Assembly: GCF_020687205.1 (NCBI RefSeq)
Contig: NZ_JAJEQE010000013.1
Coordinates: 1-64,000, forward strand
From: Hominisplanchenecus faecis
GTDB taxonomy: Bacteria > Bacillota > Clostridia > Lachnospirales > Lachnospiraceae
DNA length: 64,000 bases
Direction of reading: 5' to 3'
A program made the position numbers and the translations under genes. Below, in pieces: positions 16,450 to 24,432 of this stretch. The first letter of the stretch is position 1, and every line of letters begins with the position of its first letter. Below the pieces are notes generated by a model, which saw nothing but the letters and a program-made list of their open reading frames with translations, did not search any database and was not told the DNA's origin.

Positions 16450-17697
16450 ATGCAGCCATATGACATGAAAGAACTGGAAGAGAGGGTGATCCTGGTCGGC
16501 GTTCAGGAGAGTTTTTCGGAAGATGTGGAAGAATCTCTGGATGAACTTGCAGAGCTTTGTGAGACAGCCGGGGCACTGGTGGTCGGAAGGGTGATCCAGA
16601 ATCGTGAAAAGATCCACCCGGGCACCTATGTCGGAAAAGGAAAGATCGAGGAGATCGCCCTTCTGATGGAGGAACTGGGAGCGACCGGCATTGTCTGCGA
16701 TGACGAGCTTTCTCCGGCACAGCTTAATAATCTGGAGAAAGAGCTGGACTGCAAAGTCATGGACCGTACGCTGATCATTCTGGATATTTTTGCGGCGAGA
16801 GCCAACACAAGCGAGGGAAATATCCAGGTTGAGCTTGCACAGCTGCGTTACCGTGCGGCAAGGCTGGTCGGACTTCGCAATTCGCTTTCCAGACTCGGAG
16901 GCGGTATCGGTACGAGAGGACCGGGTGAGAAAAAGCTGGAGATGGACAGACGACTGATCCATGCCCGCATTTCACAGCTCAAGGCAGAGCTTGCACAGGT
17001 GCAGAAGCACCGTGAGCTGATAAGGAGCAAACGAAAAAAAGACCAGATGGTGGTTGCGGCGATCGTCGGTTATACCAATGCTGGCAAGTCCACGTTGCTC
17101 AACACACTGACAGATGCCGGTGTTCTGGAGGAAGATAAGCTCTTTGCAACCCTTGATCCGACGACACGCCTTCTGGAACTGCCGGGCGGTCAGAATATTC
17201 TTCTGACGGATACGGTCGGGTTTATCCGCAAACTGCCGCATCATCTGATCGAGGCCTTTAAGAGCACGCTGGAAGAGGCAAAGTATGCGGACATCATCAT
17301 CCATGTGGTGGATGCGTCCAATCCGCAGAAGGAAAAACAGATGCATGTTGTTTATGAGACATTAAAAGATCTCGGTGTGAAGGATCAGCCGATCCTGACG
17401 CTGTTCAACAAGCAGGACCGTATTGAAAACCCGGAAATTTTAAAAGACATGAAAGCGGACAAAACTTTAAAAATTTCCGCAAAAACAGGGCAGGGGCTTG
17501 ATGATCTGAAGGACGAGCTGGAGAAGATATTGCGTGCCAGAAGCATCCTTTTAGAGCGTGTTTTTCCGTATGAAAAGGCCGGTCTGATCCAGATTGTACG
17601 GGCAAAAGGACAGCTTCTGGAAGAGGAGTACAGGGGCGACGGAATCTACGTAAAAGCCTTTGTTCCGACGGAAATTTATGGCAAAGTTGCATATTAA
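16450..17697 (+). CDS. hflX: GTPase HflX
   Basis: This 415-residue ribosome-associated GTPase is known in other bacteria to rescue or split stalled ribosomes under stress. The N-terminal HflX domain carries the hallmark GxG block (RLGGGIGTRGPGEKKLE). A basic coiled-coil linker precedes the G domain: G1 GYTNAGKST, G2 ATLDPTTR, G3 DTVGFI, G4 NKQD and G5 SAKTG. A short C-terminal domain closes it. Length and order are normal for the family. It follows the lipoprotein gene and precedes the nrdD operator region. Confidence 0.95.
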   Translation: MQPYDMKELEERVILVGVQESFSEDVEESLDELAELCETAGALVVGRVIQNREKIHPGTYVGKGKIEEIALLMEELGATGIVCDDELSPAQLNNLEKELDCKVMDRTLIILDIFAARANTSEGNIQVELAQLRYRAARLVGLRNSLSRLGGGIGTRGPGEKKLEMDRRLIHARISQLKAELAQVQKHRELIRSKRKKDQMVVAAIVGYTNAGKSTLLNTLTDAGVLEEDKLFATLDPTTRLLELPGGQNILLTDTVGFIRKLPHHLIEAFKSTLEEAKYADIIIHVVDASNPQKEKQMHVVYETLKDLGVKDQPILTLFNKQDRIENPEILKDMKADKTLKISAKTGQGLDDLKDELEKILRARSILLERVFPYEKAGLIQIVRAKGQLLEEEYRGDGIYVKAFVPTEIYGKVAY

Positions 17698-17721
17698 AAA
17701 GTCAGAAATCACACAAACAAA

Positions 17722-17769
17722 ATACTATATCTTGTATGTATTTTTAAAATACAATCCAAGATATAGTAT
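17722..17769 (+). promoter_or_regulatory. Tandem NrdR boxes upstream of nrdD
   Basis: Two 16-bp sites, ATACTATATCTTGTAT (17722-17737) and ATCCAAGATATAGTAT (17754-17769), match the NrdR box acaCwAtATaTwGtgt at about 13 and 12 of 16 positions. They are 32 bp apart (about three helical turns), the layout NrdR uses. They end 8 bp before the -35. Because they are inverted relative to each other they also form a hairpin followed by T's, which may serve as the hflX terminator. Confidence 0.65.
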
Positions 17770-17777
17770 TTTTTGCA

Positions 17778-17806
17778 TTGACTCGCAAACGATAATCTGC
17801 TAGAAT
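17778..17806 (+). promoter_or_regulatory. nrdD promoter
   Basis: TTGACT (17778-17783), a 17-bp spacer, then TAGAAT (17801-17806), directly downstream of the NrdR-box pair. Confidence 0.75.
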
Positions 17807-17878
17807 AAGTTCCTGACAGCATCTGCCGGGAGGCGGATGCGAAAGACGATAATCATGCGGAAGGAGCAGATAATATAT

Positions 17879-20254
17879 ATGTTTAAGGTAGTAAAAAGGG
17901 ACGGCGAAGTCGCAGACTTTGACCTTCAGAAAATCGGGTGTGCTATTGAGAAAGCATTTGATGCGACACAGATGCAGTATAACAAAGACATGGTAGATCT
18001 GCTGAATTTGCGAGTGACTGCTGATTTCCAGAAAAAGATCAAAGACGACAAGATCGATGTGGAGAGCATTCAGGACAGCGTGGAGAATGTACTGGTTCAG
18101 GCCGGCTATGCAGATGTGGCAAAGGCGTACATTCTGTACCGTAAGCAGAGAGAAAAAATCCGCAATATGAAATCTACGATCCTGGACTACAAAGAAATCG
18201 TGGACAGTTATGTGAAAGTAGAAGACTGGCGTGTAAAAGAAAATTCTACGGTTACTTATTCCGTAGGCGGTCTGATCCTGAGCAACTCGGGAGCGGTTAC
18301 GGCAAACTACTGGCTGTCTGAGATTTACGATGATGAAGTCGCTCATGCACACCGGAATGCCGATATCCATATCCATGATCTGTCGATGCTGACCGGATAC
18401 TGTGCAGGCTGGTCTTTAAAACAGCTGATCACAGAGGGACTTGGCGGCATTGAGGGCAAGATCACATCGGCACCGGCCAAACATCTGTCCGTACTTTGCA
18501 ATCAGATGGTCAATTTCCTCGGCATCATGCAGAATGAATGGGCAGGAGCACAGGCATTTTCTTCTTTTGACACGTATCTGGCACCATTTGTCAAAGTGGA
18601 CAATCTGGACTATCTGGAAGTCAAGAAATGCATCGAATCTTTTGTATACGGCGTAAATACACCGAGCCGCTGGGGTACGCAGGCACCATTCTCCAACATC
18701 ACACTGGACTGGACGGTTCCGGCTGACCTTGCCGAGCTTCCGGCGATCGTGGGCGGCAAGCCGCAGGACTTCTGCTATAAAGACTGCAAAAAAGAGATGG
18801 ATATGATCAACCGTGCTTTTATTGAGACGATGATCGAGGGCGATGCAAACGGACGCGGTTTCCAGTATCCGATCCCGACTTACTCGATCACAAAGGATTT
18901 CGACTGGTCCGATACACAGAACAACCGCCTGTTATTTGAGATGACATCCAAATACGGTACACCGTATTTTTCAAACTATATCAACAGCGATATGGAGCCG
19001 AGCGATGTACGAAGTATGTGCTGTCGTCTGCGTCTGGATCTGCGTGAACTGCGTAAGAAGAGCGGCGGATTCTTCGGTTCCGGAGAGAGTACCGGAAGTG
19101 TGGGCGTTGTGACGATCAACCTTCCGAGAATCGCTTACCTGTCCGAGACAAAAGAGGATTTCTATAAGAGACTGGATCGTATGATGGATATTTCCGCCCG
19201 TTCCCTGAAGATCAAACGAGATGTGATCTCCAAACTGCTGGACGAAGGACTGTATCCTTATACAAAACGTTACCTCGGAACTTTTGCAAATCATTTTTCC
19301 ACGATCGGTATGATCGGTATGAACGAAGTCGGACTCAATGCAAAATGGCTTCGCAAAGACCTTACTCATGTGGAGACGCAGGATTTTGCAAAAGAAGTGC
19401 TGAACCATATGCGTGACAGACTGGTGATGTACCAGGAAGAGTACGGAGATCTCTACAACCTGGAGGCAACACCGGCAGAGTCCACGACCTACCGTCTGGC
19501 AAAACACGACAAAGAGCAGTATCCGGATATCATCACAGCCGGCGAGCCGGGTGATACACCGTACTACACAAACAGCTCCCATCTTCCGGTTGGCTATACG
19601 GCGGACATTTTCGATGCACTGGATATTCAGGACGGACTTCAGACTCTTTATACCTCCGGAACGGTATTCCATGCATTCTTAGGTGAGAAGCTGCCGGGCT
19701 GGAAAGCCGCCGCAGCACTGGTACGCAAGATCGCAGAGAATTACAGCCTGCCGTACTACACACTATCACCGACCTACTCTGTCTGTAAAGAACACGGCTA
19801 CCTTGCAGGCGAGCATTTCACCTGCCCAATCTGCGGTAAGAAATCCGAAGTTTACAGCAGGATCACCGGTTACTACCGTCCGGTTCAGAACTGGAATGAC
19901 GGCAAGACACAGGAGTACAAAAACCGTAAACTTTATGATGTAGAGCATTCCTGTATGAAAAAAGTCAAGACCAGCCTTGTGACTGTACGCAAAGAAGATG
20001 TTGAGATCAAGCCGGTGGAGAGCGTGAAATACCTGTTCACGACAAAGACCTGTCCGAACTGCAAGATCGCAAAAGAGATTCTCAAAGGAGAAGATTATCA
20101 GATCATCGATGCAGAGGAAAATCAGGATCTTGTAAGAAAATACGGCATCATGCAGGCACCGACACTGGTGGTGACAGACGGCACAAAAGCAAAGAAATAC
20201 GTGAATGCGTCAAACATCAAGAAATATGTGGCAGATGTAAAACAGACTGTCTGA
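17879..20254 (+). CDS. nrdD: Anaerobic (class III) ribonucleotide reductase with C-terminal thioredoxin-fold domain
   Basis: This glycyl-radical enzyme of about 791 residues makes dNTPs from NTPs without oxygen. Residues 1-90 form an ATP-cone (FKVVKRDGEVADFDLQKI). The reductase barrel follows. The radical loop reads SRITGYYRPVQNW near residue 670, after the metal motif CPICG. The last 75 residues are an added glutaredoxin/thioredoxin-like domain: FTTKTCPNCKIAKEIL with a CPNC redox pair, then APTLVV. The start is the ATG at 17879, with AAGGAGC upstream; an upstream in-frame ATG at 17837 lacks a site. The activase gene nrdG, often adjacent, is not here. Confidence 0.95.
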   Translation: MFKVVKRDGEVADFDLQKIGCAIEKAFDATQMQYNKDMVDLLNLRVTADFQKKIKDDKIDVESIQDSVENVLVQAGYADVAKAYILYRKQREKIRNMKSTILDYKEIVDSYVKVEDWRVKENSTVTYSVGGLILSNSGAVTANYWLSEIYDDEVAHAHRNADIHIHDLSMLTGYCAGWSLKQLITEGLGGIEGKITSAPAKHLSVLCNQMVNFLGIMQNEWAGAQAFSSFDTYLAPFVKVDNLDYLEVKKCIESFVYGVNTPSRWGTQAPFSNITLDWTVPADLAELPAIVGGKPQDFCYKDCKKEMDMINRAFIETMIEGDANGRGFQYPIPTYSITKDFDWSDTQNNRLLFEMTSKYGTPYFSNYINSDMEPSDVRSMCCRLRLDLRELRKKSGGFFGSGESTGSVGVVTINLPRIAYLSETKEDFYKRLDRMMDISARSLKIKRDVISKLLDEGLYPYTKRYLGTFANHFSTIGMIGMNEVGLNAKWLRKDLTHVETQDFAKEVLNHMRDRLVMYQEEYGDLYNLEATPAESTTYRLAKHDKEQYPDIITAGEPGDTPYYTNSSHLPVGYTADIFDALDIQDGLQTLYTSGTVFHAFLGEKLPGWKAAAALVRKIAENYSLPYYTLSPTYSVCKEHGYLAGEHFTCPICGKKSEVYSRITGYYRPVQNWNDGKTQEYKNRKLYDVEHSCMKKVKTSLVTVRKEDVEIKPVESVKYLFTTKTCPNCKIAKEILKGEDYQIIDAEENQDLVRKYGIMQAPTLVVTDGTKAKKYVNASNIKKYVADVKQTV

Positions 20255-20320
20255 TTGTGAAGTAAAGGGAAGCCCGGATTTTAAAGGACTTCCCTGATGT
20301 CTGGCATAAAACATAATGAA

Positions 20321-20366
20321 AAATACCGCTTCTCATTTGTTTATGAATGAGAAGCGGTATTTTTTG
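20321..20366. terminator. Bidirectional terminator between nrdD and csp
   Basis: AAATACCGCTTCTCATT pairs with AATGAGAAGCGGTATTT around a short loop. T-runs on the plus strand and A-runs on the other side make it usable in both directions. Confidence 0.85.
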
Positions 20367-20391
20367 GAGAATCTTCAGTTCATCCGATCAA

Positions 20392-20592
20392 TTAGCATTT
20401 AACAACGTTAGCTGCCTGCATTCCGCGAGCACCTTCTGTTAAATCATAAGTTACTGCCTGACCTTCGTCAAGAGATTTGAAGCCTTCACCCTGGATAGCG
20501 GAGAAATGTACAAATACATCGTTTCCGTCTTCACCTGTGATAAATCCGTAACCTTTTTCAGCGTTGAACCATTTTACTGTACCTTTGTTCAT
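20392..20592 (-). CDS. csp: Cold-shock protein (CspA family)
   Basis: This 66-residue single OB-fold RNA chaperone has RNP1 [11 protein letters not shown] and RNP2 VFVHFSAI. The start at 20592 ([10 protein letters not shown]) follows GGAGG by 7 bp; 20 further open codons upstream belong to the leader. A consensus promoter at 20735-20763 gives a leader of about 135 nt containing a long hairpin (20654-20697), as is usual for cold-shock mRNAs. Confidence 0.97.
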   Translation of the reverse strand: MNKGTVKWFNAEKGYGFITGEDGNDVFVHFSAIQGEGFKSLDEGQAVTYDLTEGARGMQAANVVKC

Positions 20593-20653
20593 GATGGTAC
20601 CTCCATTAGATAATAAAATTTTATTGTGGACTTTTGAGTTAAAAAAATCCACC

Positions 20654-20697
20654 AGTTATTACAGATTATATAGGGGTGAGTATAATCTCTAATAACT
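20654..20697 (-). promoter_or_regulatory. Long hairpin in the csp 5' leader
   Basis: AGTTATTACAGATTATA (20654-20670) is complementary to TATAATCTCTAATAACT (20681-20697) with one mismatch. This gives a 17-bp AU-rich stem with a 10-nt loop in the csp leader, a plausible temperature-responsive structure. Confidence 0.6.
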
Positions 20698-20734
20698 AGT
20701 GAATTACTTTCATCCAATAAATCCCTCAACGGAT

Positions 20735-20763
20735 ATTATAGATTTAACCACCGCAAATGTCAA
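20735..20763 (-). promoter_or_regulatory. csp promoter
   Basis: On the minus strand: consensus TTGACA (20758-20763), a 17-bp spacer, and consensus TATAAT (20735-20740). Confidence 0.85.
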
Positions 20764-20775
20764 GAGAATTGTGTA

Positions 20776-20804
20776 TTGTTTTGCACCTGTATATCGGTTA
20801 TACT
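20776..20804 (+). promoter_or_regulatory. Candidate uppP promoter
   Basis: TTGTTT (20776-20781), a 17-bp spacer, then TATACT (20799-20804), divergent from the csp promoter. Confidence 0.55.
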
Positions 20805-20894
20805 GATACTGTTTCCGGGCATGAATCCTGATAAAAAAGGTAGGAAATCCTTTGTCAGGAAGCCACAAAACAGCAGAAAGAAAGGAAGATGAAG

Positions 20895-21716
20895 ATGTCA
20901 GAAATCATAAAAGCGATCCTGTTCGGAATCGTGGAAGGAATCACAGAATGGCTTCCGGTCAGCAGCACCGGTCATATGATCATTCTCGATGAACTGATCA
21001 AACTGAACGTGTCAAAAGAGTTTCTGGAAGTATTTCTGGTAGTGATCCAGCTTGGAGCGATCCTTGCGGTCGTAATGCTCTATTGGAATCAGCTGTTTCC
21101 GTTCTCCTTTAAAAAGGGCGAAGACACGATCCGCAAAGACGTATTTTCTATGTGGTTCAAAGTAATCGCAGCCTGCATTCCGGCGGCGGTGGTCGGTATT
21201 TTGTTTGACGACCAGATCAACGAGCTTTTTTACAATTACCAGACGGTAGCAACGGCACTAATCGTGTTTGGTATTTTATTTATTGTGATCGAAAATAAAA
21301 ATCAGACAAAAAAAGCACGCATCACCAGTATTGCCCAGATCACATACCGGGATGCGATGCTGGTCGGACTTTTCCAGCTGATTGCGGCCATTTTTCCGGG
21401 AACTTCCAGATCCGGTGCGACCATTCTTGGCGGTATCCTGATCGGACTTTCCAGAACAACCGCAGCAGAGTTTACCTTTTTCCTGGCCGTTCCGGTCATG
21501 GCAGGAGCCAGCCTTTTAAAGATCTTGAAATTTGGTTTGGCTTTCTCAGGGGCAGAAATGATGATCCTGCTGGTCGGTATGGCAGTGTCATTTGTTGTAT
21601 CGGTTCTGGTGATCAAATTTCTGATGAATTACATAAGAAAGCACGATTTCAAGATTTTCGGCTGGTACCGTATCGTACTTGGTATCCTGGTGATTTTGTT
21701 TTTTACATTCCGGTAA
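20895..21716 (+). CDS. uppP: Undecaprenyl-diphosphatase (UppP/BacA)
   Basis: This polytopic membrane enzyme of about 273 residues dephosphorylates undecaprenyl diphosphate to recycle the lipid carrier of peptidoglycan synthesis; extra copies give bacitracin tolerance. The family signatures are EGITEWLPVSSTGHMI near the N-terminus and PGTSRSGATILGG in the second half. About eight hydrophobic helices are visible. I prefer the ATG at 20895 (MSEIIKA) to the one at 20889 because GGAAG is correctly spaced from it. It is monocistronic or runs into the CCA enzyme gene. Confidence 0.95.
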   Translation: MSEIIKAILFGIVEGITEWLPVSSTGHMIILDELIKLNVSKEFLEVFLVVIQLGAILAVVMLYWNQLFPFSFKKGEDTIRKDVFSMWFKVIAACIPAAVVGILFDDQINELFYNYQTVATALIVFGILFIVIENKNQTKKARITSIAQITYRDAMLVGLFQLIAAIFPGTSRSGATILGGILIGLSRTTAAEFTFFLAVPVMAGASLLKILKFGLAFSGAEMMILLVGMAVSFVVSVLVIKFLMNYIRKHDFKIFGWYRIVLGILVILFFTFR

Positions 21717-21835
21717 TTCTGCTCTGAGACAGAGACAGGTGGAATTGCAGAAAACAGTTCCGTGGATTTTACGTCCAGACTGTGAAAGCACCTGGAAAAA
21801 TTACAGACAGAATAACAGAAAGGGGAAATAAGAGA

Positions 21836-23176
21836 ATGAAGATCACACTTCCGGATGATGTGAAACAGATCATCGAAACACTGGAACAACATGGATATGA
21901 AGGCTATGCGGTCGGCGGCTGCGTGCGTGATTCGATTCTCGGACGGATACCAAATGACTGGGATATCACGACTTCTGCGACACCGCAGCAGGTCAAAAAA
22001 CTGTTCCCACGCACGGTCGATACCGGGATCCAGCACGGAACGGTAACCGTTCTGATGGGAAAAGAAGGTTATGAAGTGACGACCTATCGTGTGGATGGAG
22101 AATATGAGGATGCAAGACATCCAAAAGAAGTGACTTTTACGGCAAATCTGGAAGAAGACCTGCGTCGCCGTGATTTTACGATCAACGCCATGGCGTATAA
22201 TGACAGCGAGGGTCTTGTGGACGTGTTCGGCGGAAGAGCGGACATCGAGCAGAAAGTGATCCGCTGCGTCGGCAATGCCGAAGAACGTTTCGGGGAAGAT
22301 GCACTGCGTATCATGCGTGCTGTCCGTTTTTCGGCACAACTCGGATTTACGGTCGATCCGGACACGGCAGAAGCGGCGAAAAAGCTGGCGGGGACGCTTT
22401 CAAAGATCAGTGCCGAGCGTATCCAGACGGAGCTGGTCAAACTGCTGGTTTCCCCGCATCCGGATTATCTGAGGTATGCCTGGGAGTACGGCATCACGGC
22501 AGTTGTTCTGCCGGAGTTTGACCGCACGATGGAGACACCGCAGAATAACCCGCATCACTGCTATAACGTCGGAGAACATACGCTGGAAGCCTTAAGGAAC
22601 ATAGAGGCAGACAAAACGCTGCGTCTGGCGGTATTGTTTCACGATTTCGGCAAGCCGCAGACACATACCACGGACGCAGACGGGATCGACCATTTTCACG
22701 GGCATGCAAAGATCAGTGCCGAGCTTGCAAATGATATCATGCACCGGCTTAAATTCGACAACGATACTTTAAATAAAGTCAAAGTTTATGTGCGATACCA
22801 CGATCTGCGGCCGGAACTGACTGAAAAATCGGTGCGAAGAGCAGTGAGCAAAGTCGGGGCAGACGCTTTTGCAGAGGTTCTGAAACTGAAAATGGCAGAT
22901 ACCCTGGCTCAGTCCCCGAAGTGGCAGCCGGAGAAGAAAGCTTATTTAAAAGAGCTGACAGCCCTGTATCACACCATTTTAGAGAAACAGCAGTGCCTTT
23001 GCATCAAAGATCTGAAGATCAGCGGAAAAGATCTGATTGAAGACGGCATGAAGCCGGGCAAAGAAATGGGCGAGATCCTTGCAAAGCTGCTGGAGCTGGT
23101 ATTAGAGGAGCCGCAGCGAAATGAGCGGGAATGGCTGATCGGAAAAAGCAGAGAACTGCGAAATACCGAAGGATAA
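21836..23176 (+). CDS. cca: CCA tRNA nucleotidyltransferase with HD domain
   Basis: This 446-residue enzyme builds or repairs the 3' CCA of tRNAs. The nucleotidyltransferase head has GGCVRDSILGRIPNDWDI (carboxylates in DWD), RRDFTINAMAYN and EDALRIMRAVRFSAQ. A downstream HD domain (LFHDFGKPQTH) may give phosphatase or phosphodiesterase activity. The start at 21836 (MKITLPDD) follows AAAGGGG; 18 further open codons upstream lack a site. It is needed here: the only tRNA gene in the window (tRNA-Gly) does not encode CCA. Confidence 0.93.
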   Translation: MKITLPDDVKQIIETLEQHGYEGYAVGGCVRDSILGRIPNDWDITTSATPQQVKKLFPRTVDTGIQHGTVTVLMGKEGYEVTTYRVDGEYEDARHPKEVTFTANLEEDLRRRDFTINAMAYNDSEGLVDVFGGRADIEQKVIRCVGNAEERFGEDALRIMRAVRFSAQLGFTVDPDTAEAAKKLAGTLSKISAERIQTELVKLLVSPHPDYLRYAWEYGITAVVLPEFDRTMETPQNNPHHCYNVGEHTLEALRNIEADKTLRLAVLFHDFGKPQTHTTDADGIDHFHGHAKISAELANDIMHRLKFDNDTLNKVKVYVRYHDLRPELTEKSVRRAVSKVGADAFAEVLKLKMADTLAQSPKWQPEKKAYLKELTALYHTILEKQQCLCIKDLKISGKDLIEDGMKPGKEMGEILAKLLELVLEEPQRNEREWLIGKSRELRNTEG

Positions 23177-23224
23177 CTTCCCGTATATTTGCCCCCTGCA
23201 TTTCATAAGATAGAGTAGCTTTAG

Positions 23225-23271
23225 GTGCCAGAATTGTGAGAGTACGAAGTAAGGAACAATTCGTGTGGCAT
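23225..23271. repeat. Modular intergenic repeat, minimal form (module C only)
   Basis: Ends GTGCCA (23225-23230) and TGGCAT (23266-23271) enclose module C (23231-23262). Module C is a palindrome with outer arms GAATTGT/ACAATTC and a GTAC-type inner arm. The same module ends the longer copies at 46259-46435 and 48863-49077. It lies between cca and the CotS-like gene. Confidence 0.75.
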
Positions 23272-23322
23272 TTTTGATCTTAATAGCTGATTTTATTGAG
23301 AGGAATTGTGGGGGGATCAAAA

Positions 23323-24363
23323 GTGAATGAAAAAGATCTGGTGATTTTGGAGCAGTACGACCTGCATGTGCAAAGCACAAGGCGGGGGCGTGGCTCCTTT
23401 CTTTGTGATACGGACAGAGGGCTTGTTCAGGTGACTGAATTTTCCGGTTCGCAGGAGCGGCTGTTTTTTCAGAACAGAGTGCTTTTTTTCCTGACAGAAA
23501 GAGGGATACGCTGCGATCTGCTCCTGGAAAATACCGAAGGAAATCTGGTCACTTCTGACCGCTACGGCAACGGGTACGTGGTCAAAAAATGGTTTTCCGG
23601 GCGGGAGTGTGATACGAAAAGCCGGGAAGATATTGTAGGGGCGGTGCATTATCTTGCAAGGCTGCACAATGTCCTGCGTCTGCCGGAAATACAGGAATTT
23701 CAGATGGCGGCGGCACAGACGGATGAGACAGATACGGCAGAAGAGAAAAAAATCAGAAAAAATTTAGAGTATATAGCAGAGCCGCTTGACGAGGAGATTG
23801 AGCGGCACACAAAAGAGCTGAAAAAGGTGCGGAATTTCATGCGGACACGAAAGAAAAAGACCGCTTTTGAGAGCCGTTTCCTGGAACTGTATCCGGAATT
23901 TATGGCTCAGGCAGAAGAAGTAACCAGACGGGTATGTGCCAGCAATTCATATGCTCTGCACCGGCAGTGCATACGGGAGCGACGGGTCTGCCATGGGGAT
24001 TACAGTCAACATAACCTGTTTTTTGACCGGGAAGGAGCGGTGGCAGTCAATTTTGCGAGATGCTGTTTTGATGTACAGATCTCCGATTTTTATCAGTTTT
24101 TCCGCAAGATCATGGAAAAGCAGGGCTGGAATCAGAAGCTTGGCATGGAGATGATCCATGCATATCAGGAAGTGCGTCCGCTTGGTGATGCAGAATTTGA
24201 AAATTTTTGTATAAGACTCGCCTATCCGGAAAAATTCTGGAAGCTTGCCAACCATTATTTCAACAGCCGCAAAACCTGGATACCGGAAAAAAGCCTTCAG
24301 AAGCTGGAAATTCTTGATATGCAGGAAAAAAAACGGCGAGAATTTGTAAAGTTTCTGCATTAG
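23323..24363 (+). CDS. CotS-family spore coat protein (kinase-like fold)
   Basis: This protein of about 346 residues has an aminoglycoside-phosphotransferase/CotS kinase-like fold. Members are found on the spore coat of Bacillus and clostridia. The conserved loop reads CHGDYSQHNLFF, matching the catalytic HGD of the family. The usual metal-binding segment [I/V]D[F/L]D appears as VNFARCCFD, with Asn where Asp is expected, so catalytic competence is doubtful. The start is a GTG at 23323 preceded by a run of Gs; a TTG at 23296 is in frame but lacks a site. A long Lys/Arg/Glu-rich helix lies in the middle. It is separated from cca by a modular repeat. Confidence 0.75.
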   Translation: MNEKDLVILEQYDLHVQSTRRGRGSFLCDTDRGLVQVTEFSGSQERLFFQNRVLFFLTERGIRCDLLLENTEGNLVTSDRYGNGYVVKKWFSGRECDTKSREDIVGAVHYLARLHNVLRLPEIQEFQMAAAQTDETDTAEEKKIRKNLEYIAEPLDEEIERHTKELKKVRNFMRTRKKKTAFESRFLELYPEFMAQAEEVTRRVCASNSYALHRQCIRERRVCHGDYSQHNLFFDREGAVAVNFARCCFDVQISDFYQFFRKIMEKQGWNQKLGMEMIHAYQEVRPLGDAEFENFCIRLAYPEKFWKLANHYFNSRKTWIPEKSLQKLEILDMQEKKRREFVKFLH

Positions 24364-24432
24364 AGGTTTCTTTTTAGACCTTTTTATTATATAATATAGC
24401 CACCTATTGAATATTTTAATGGAGGTAGCACA

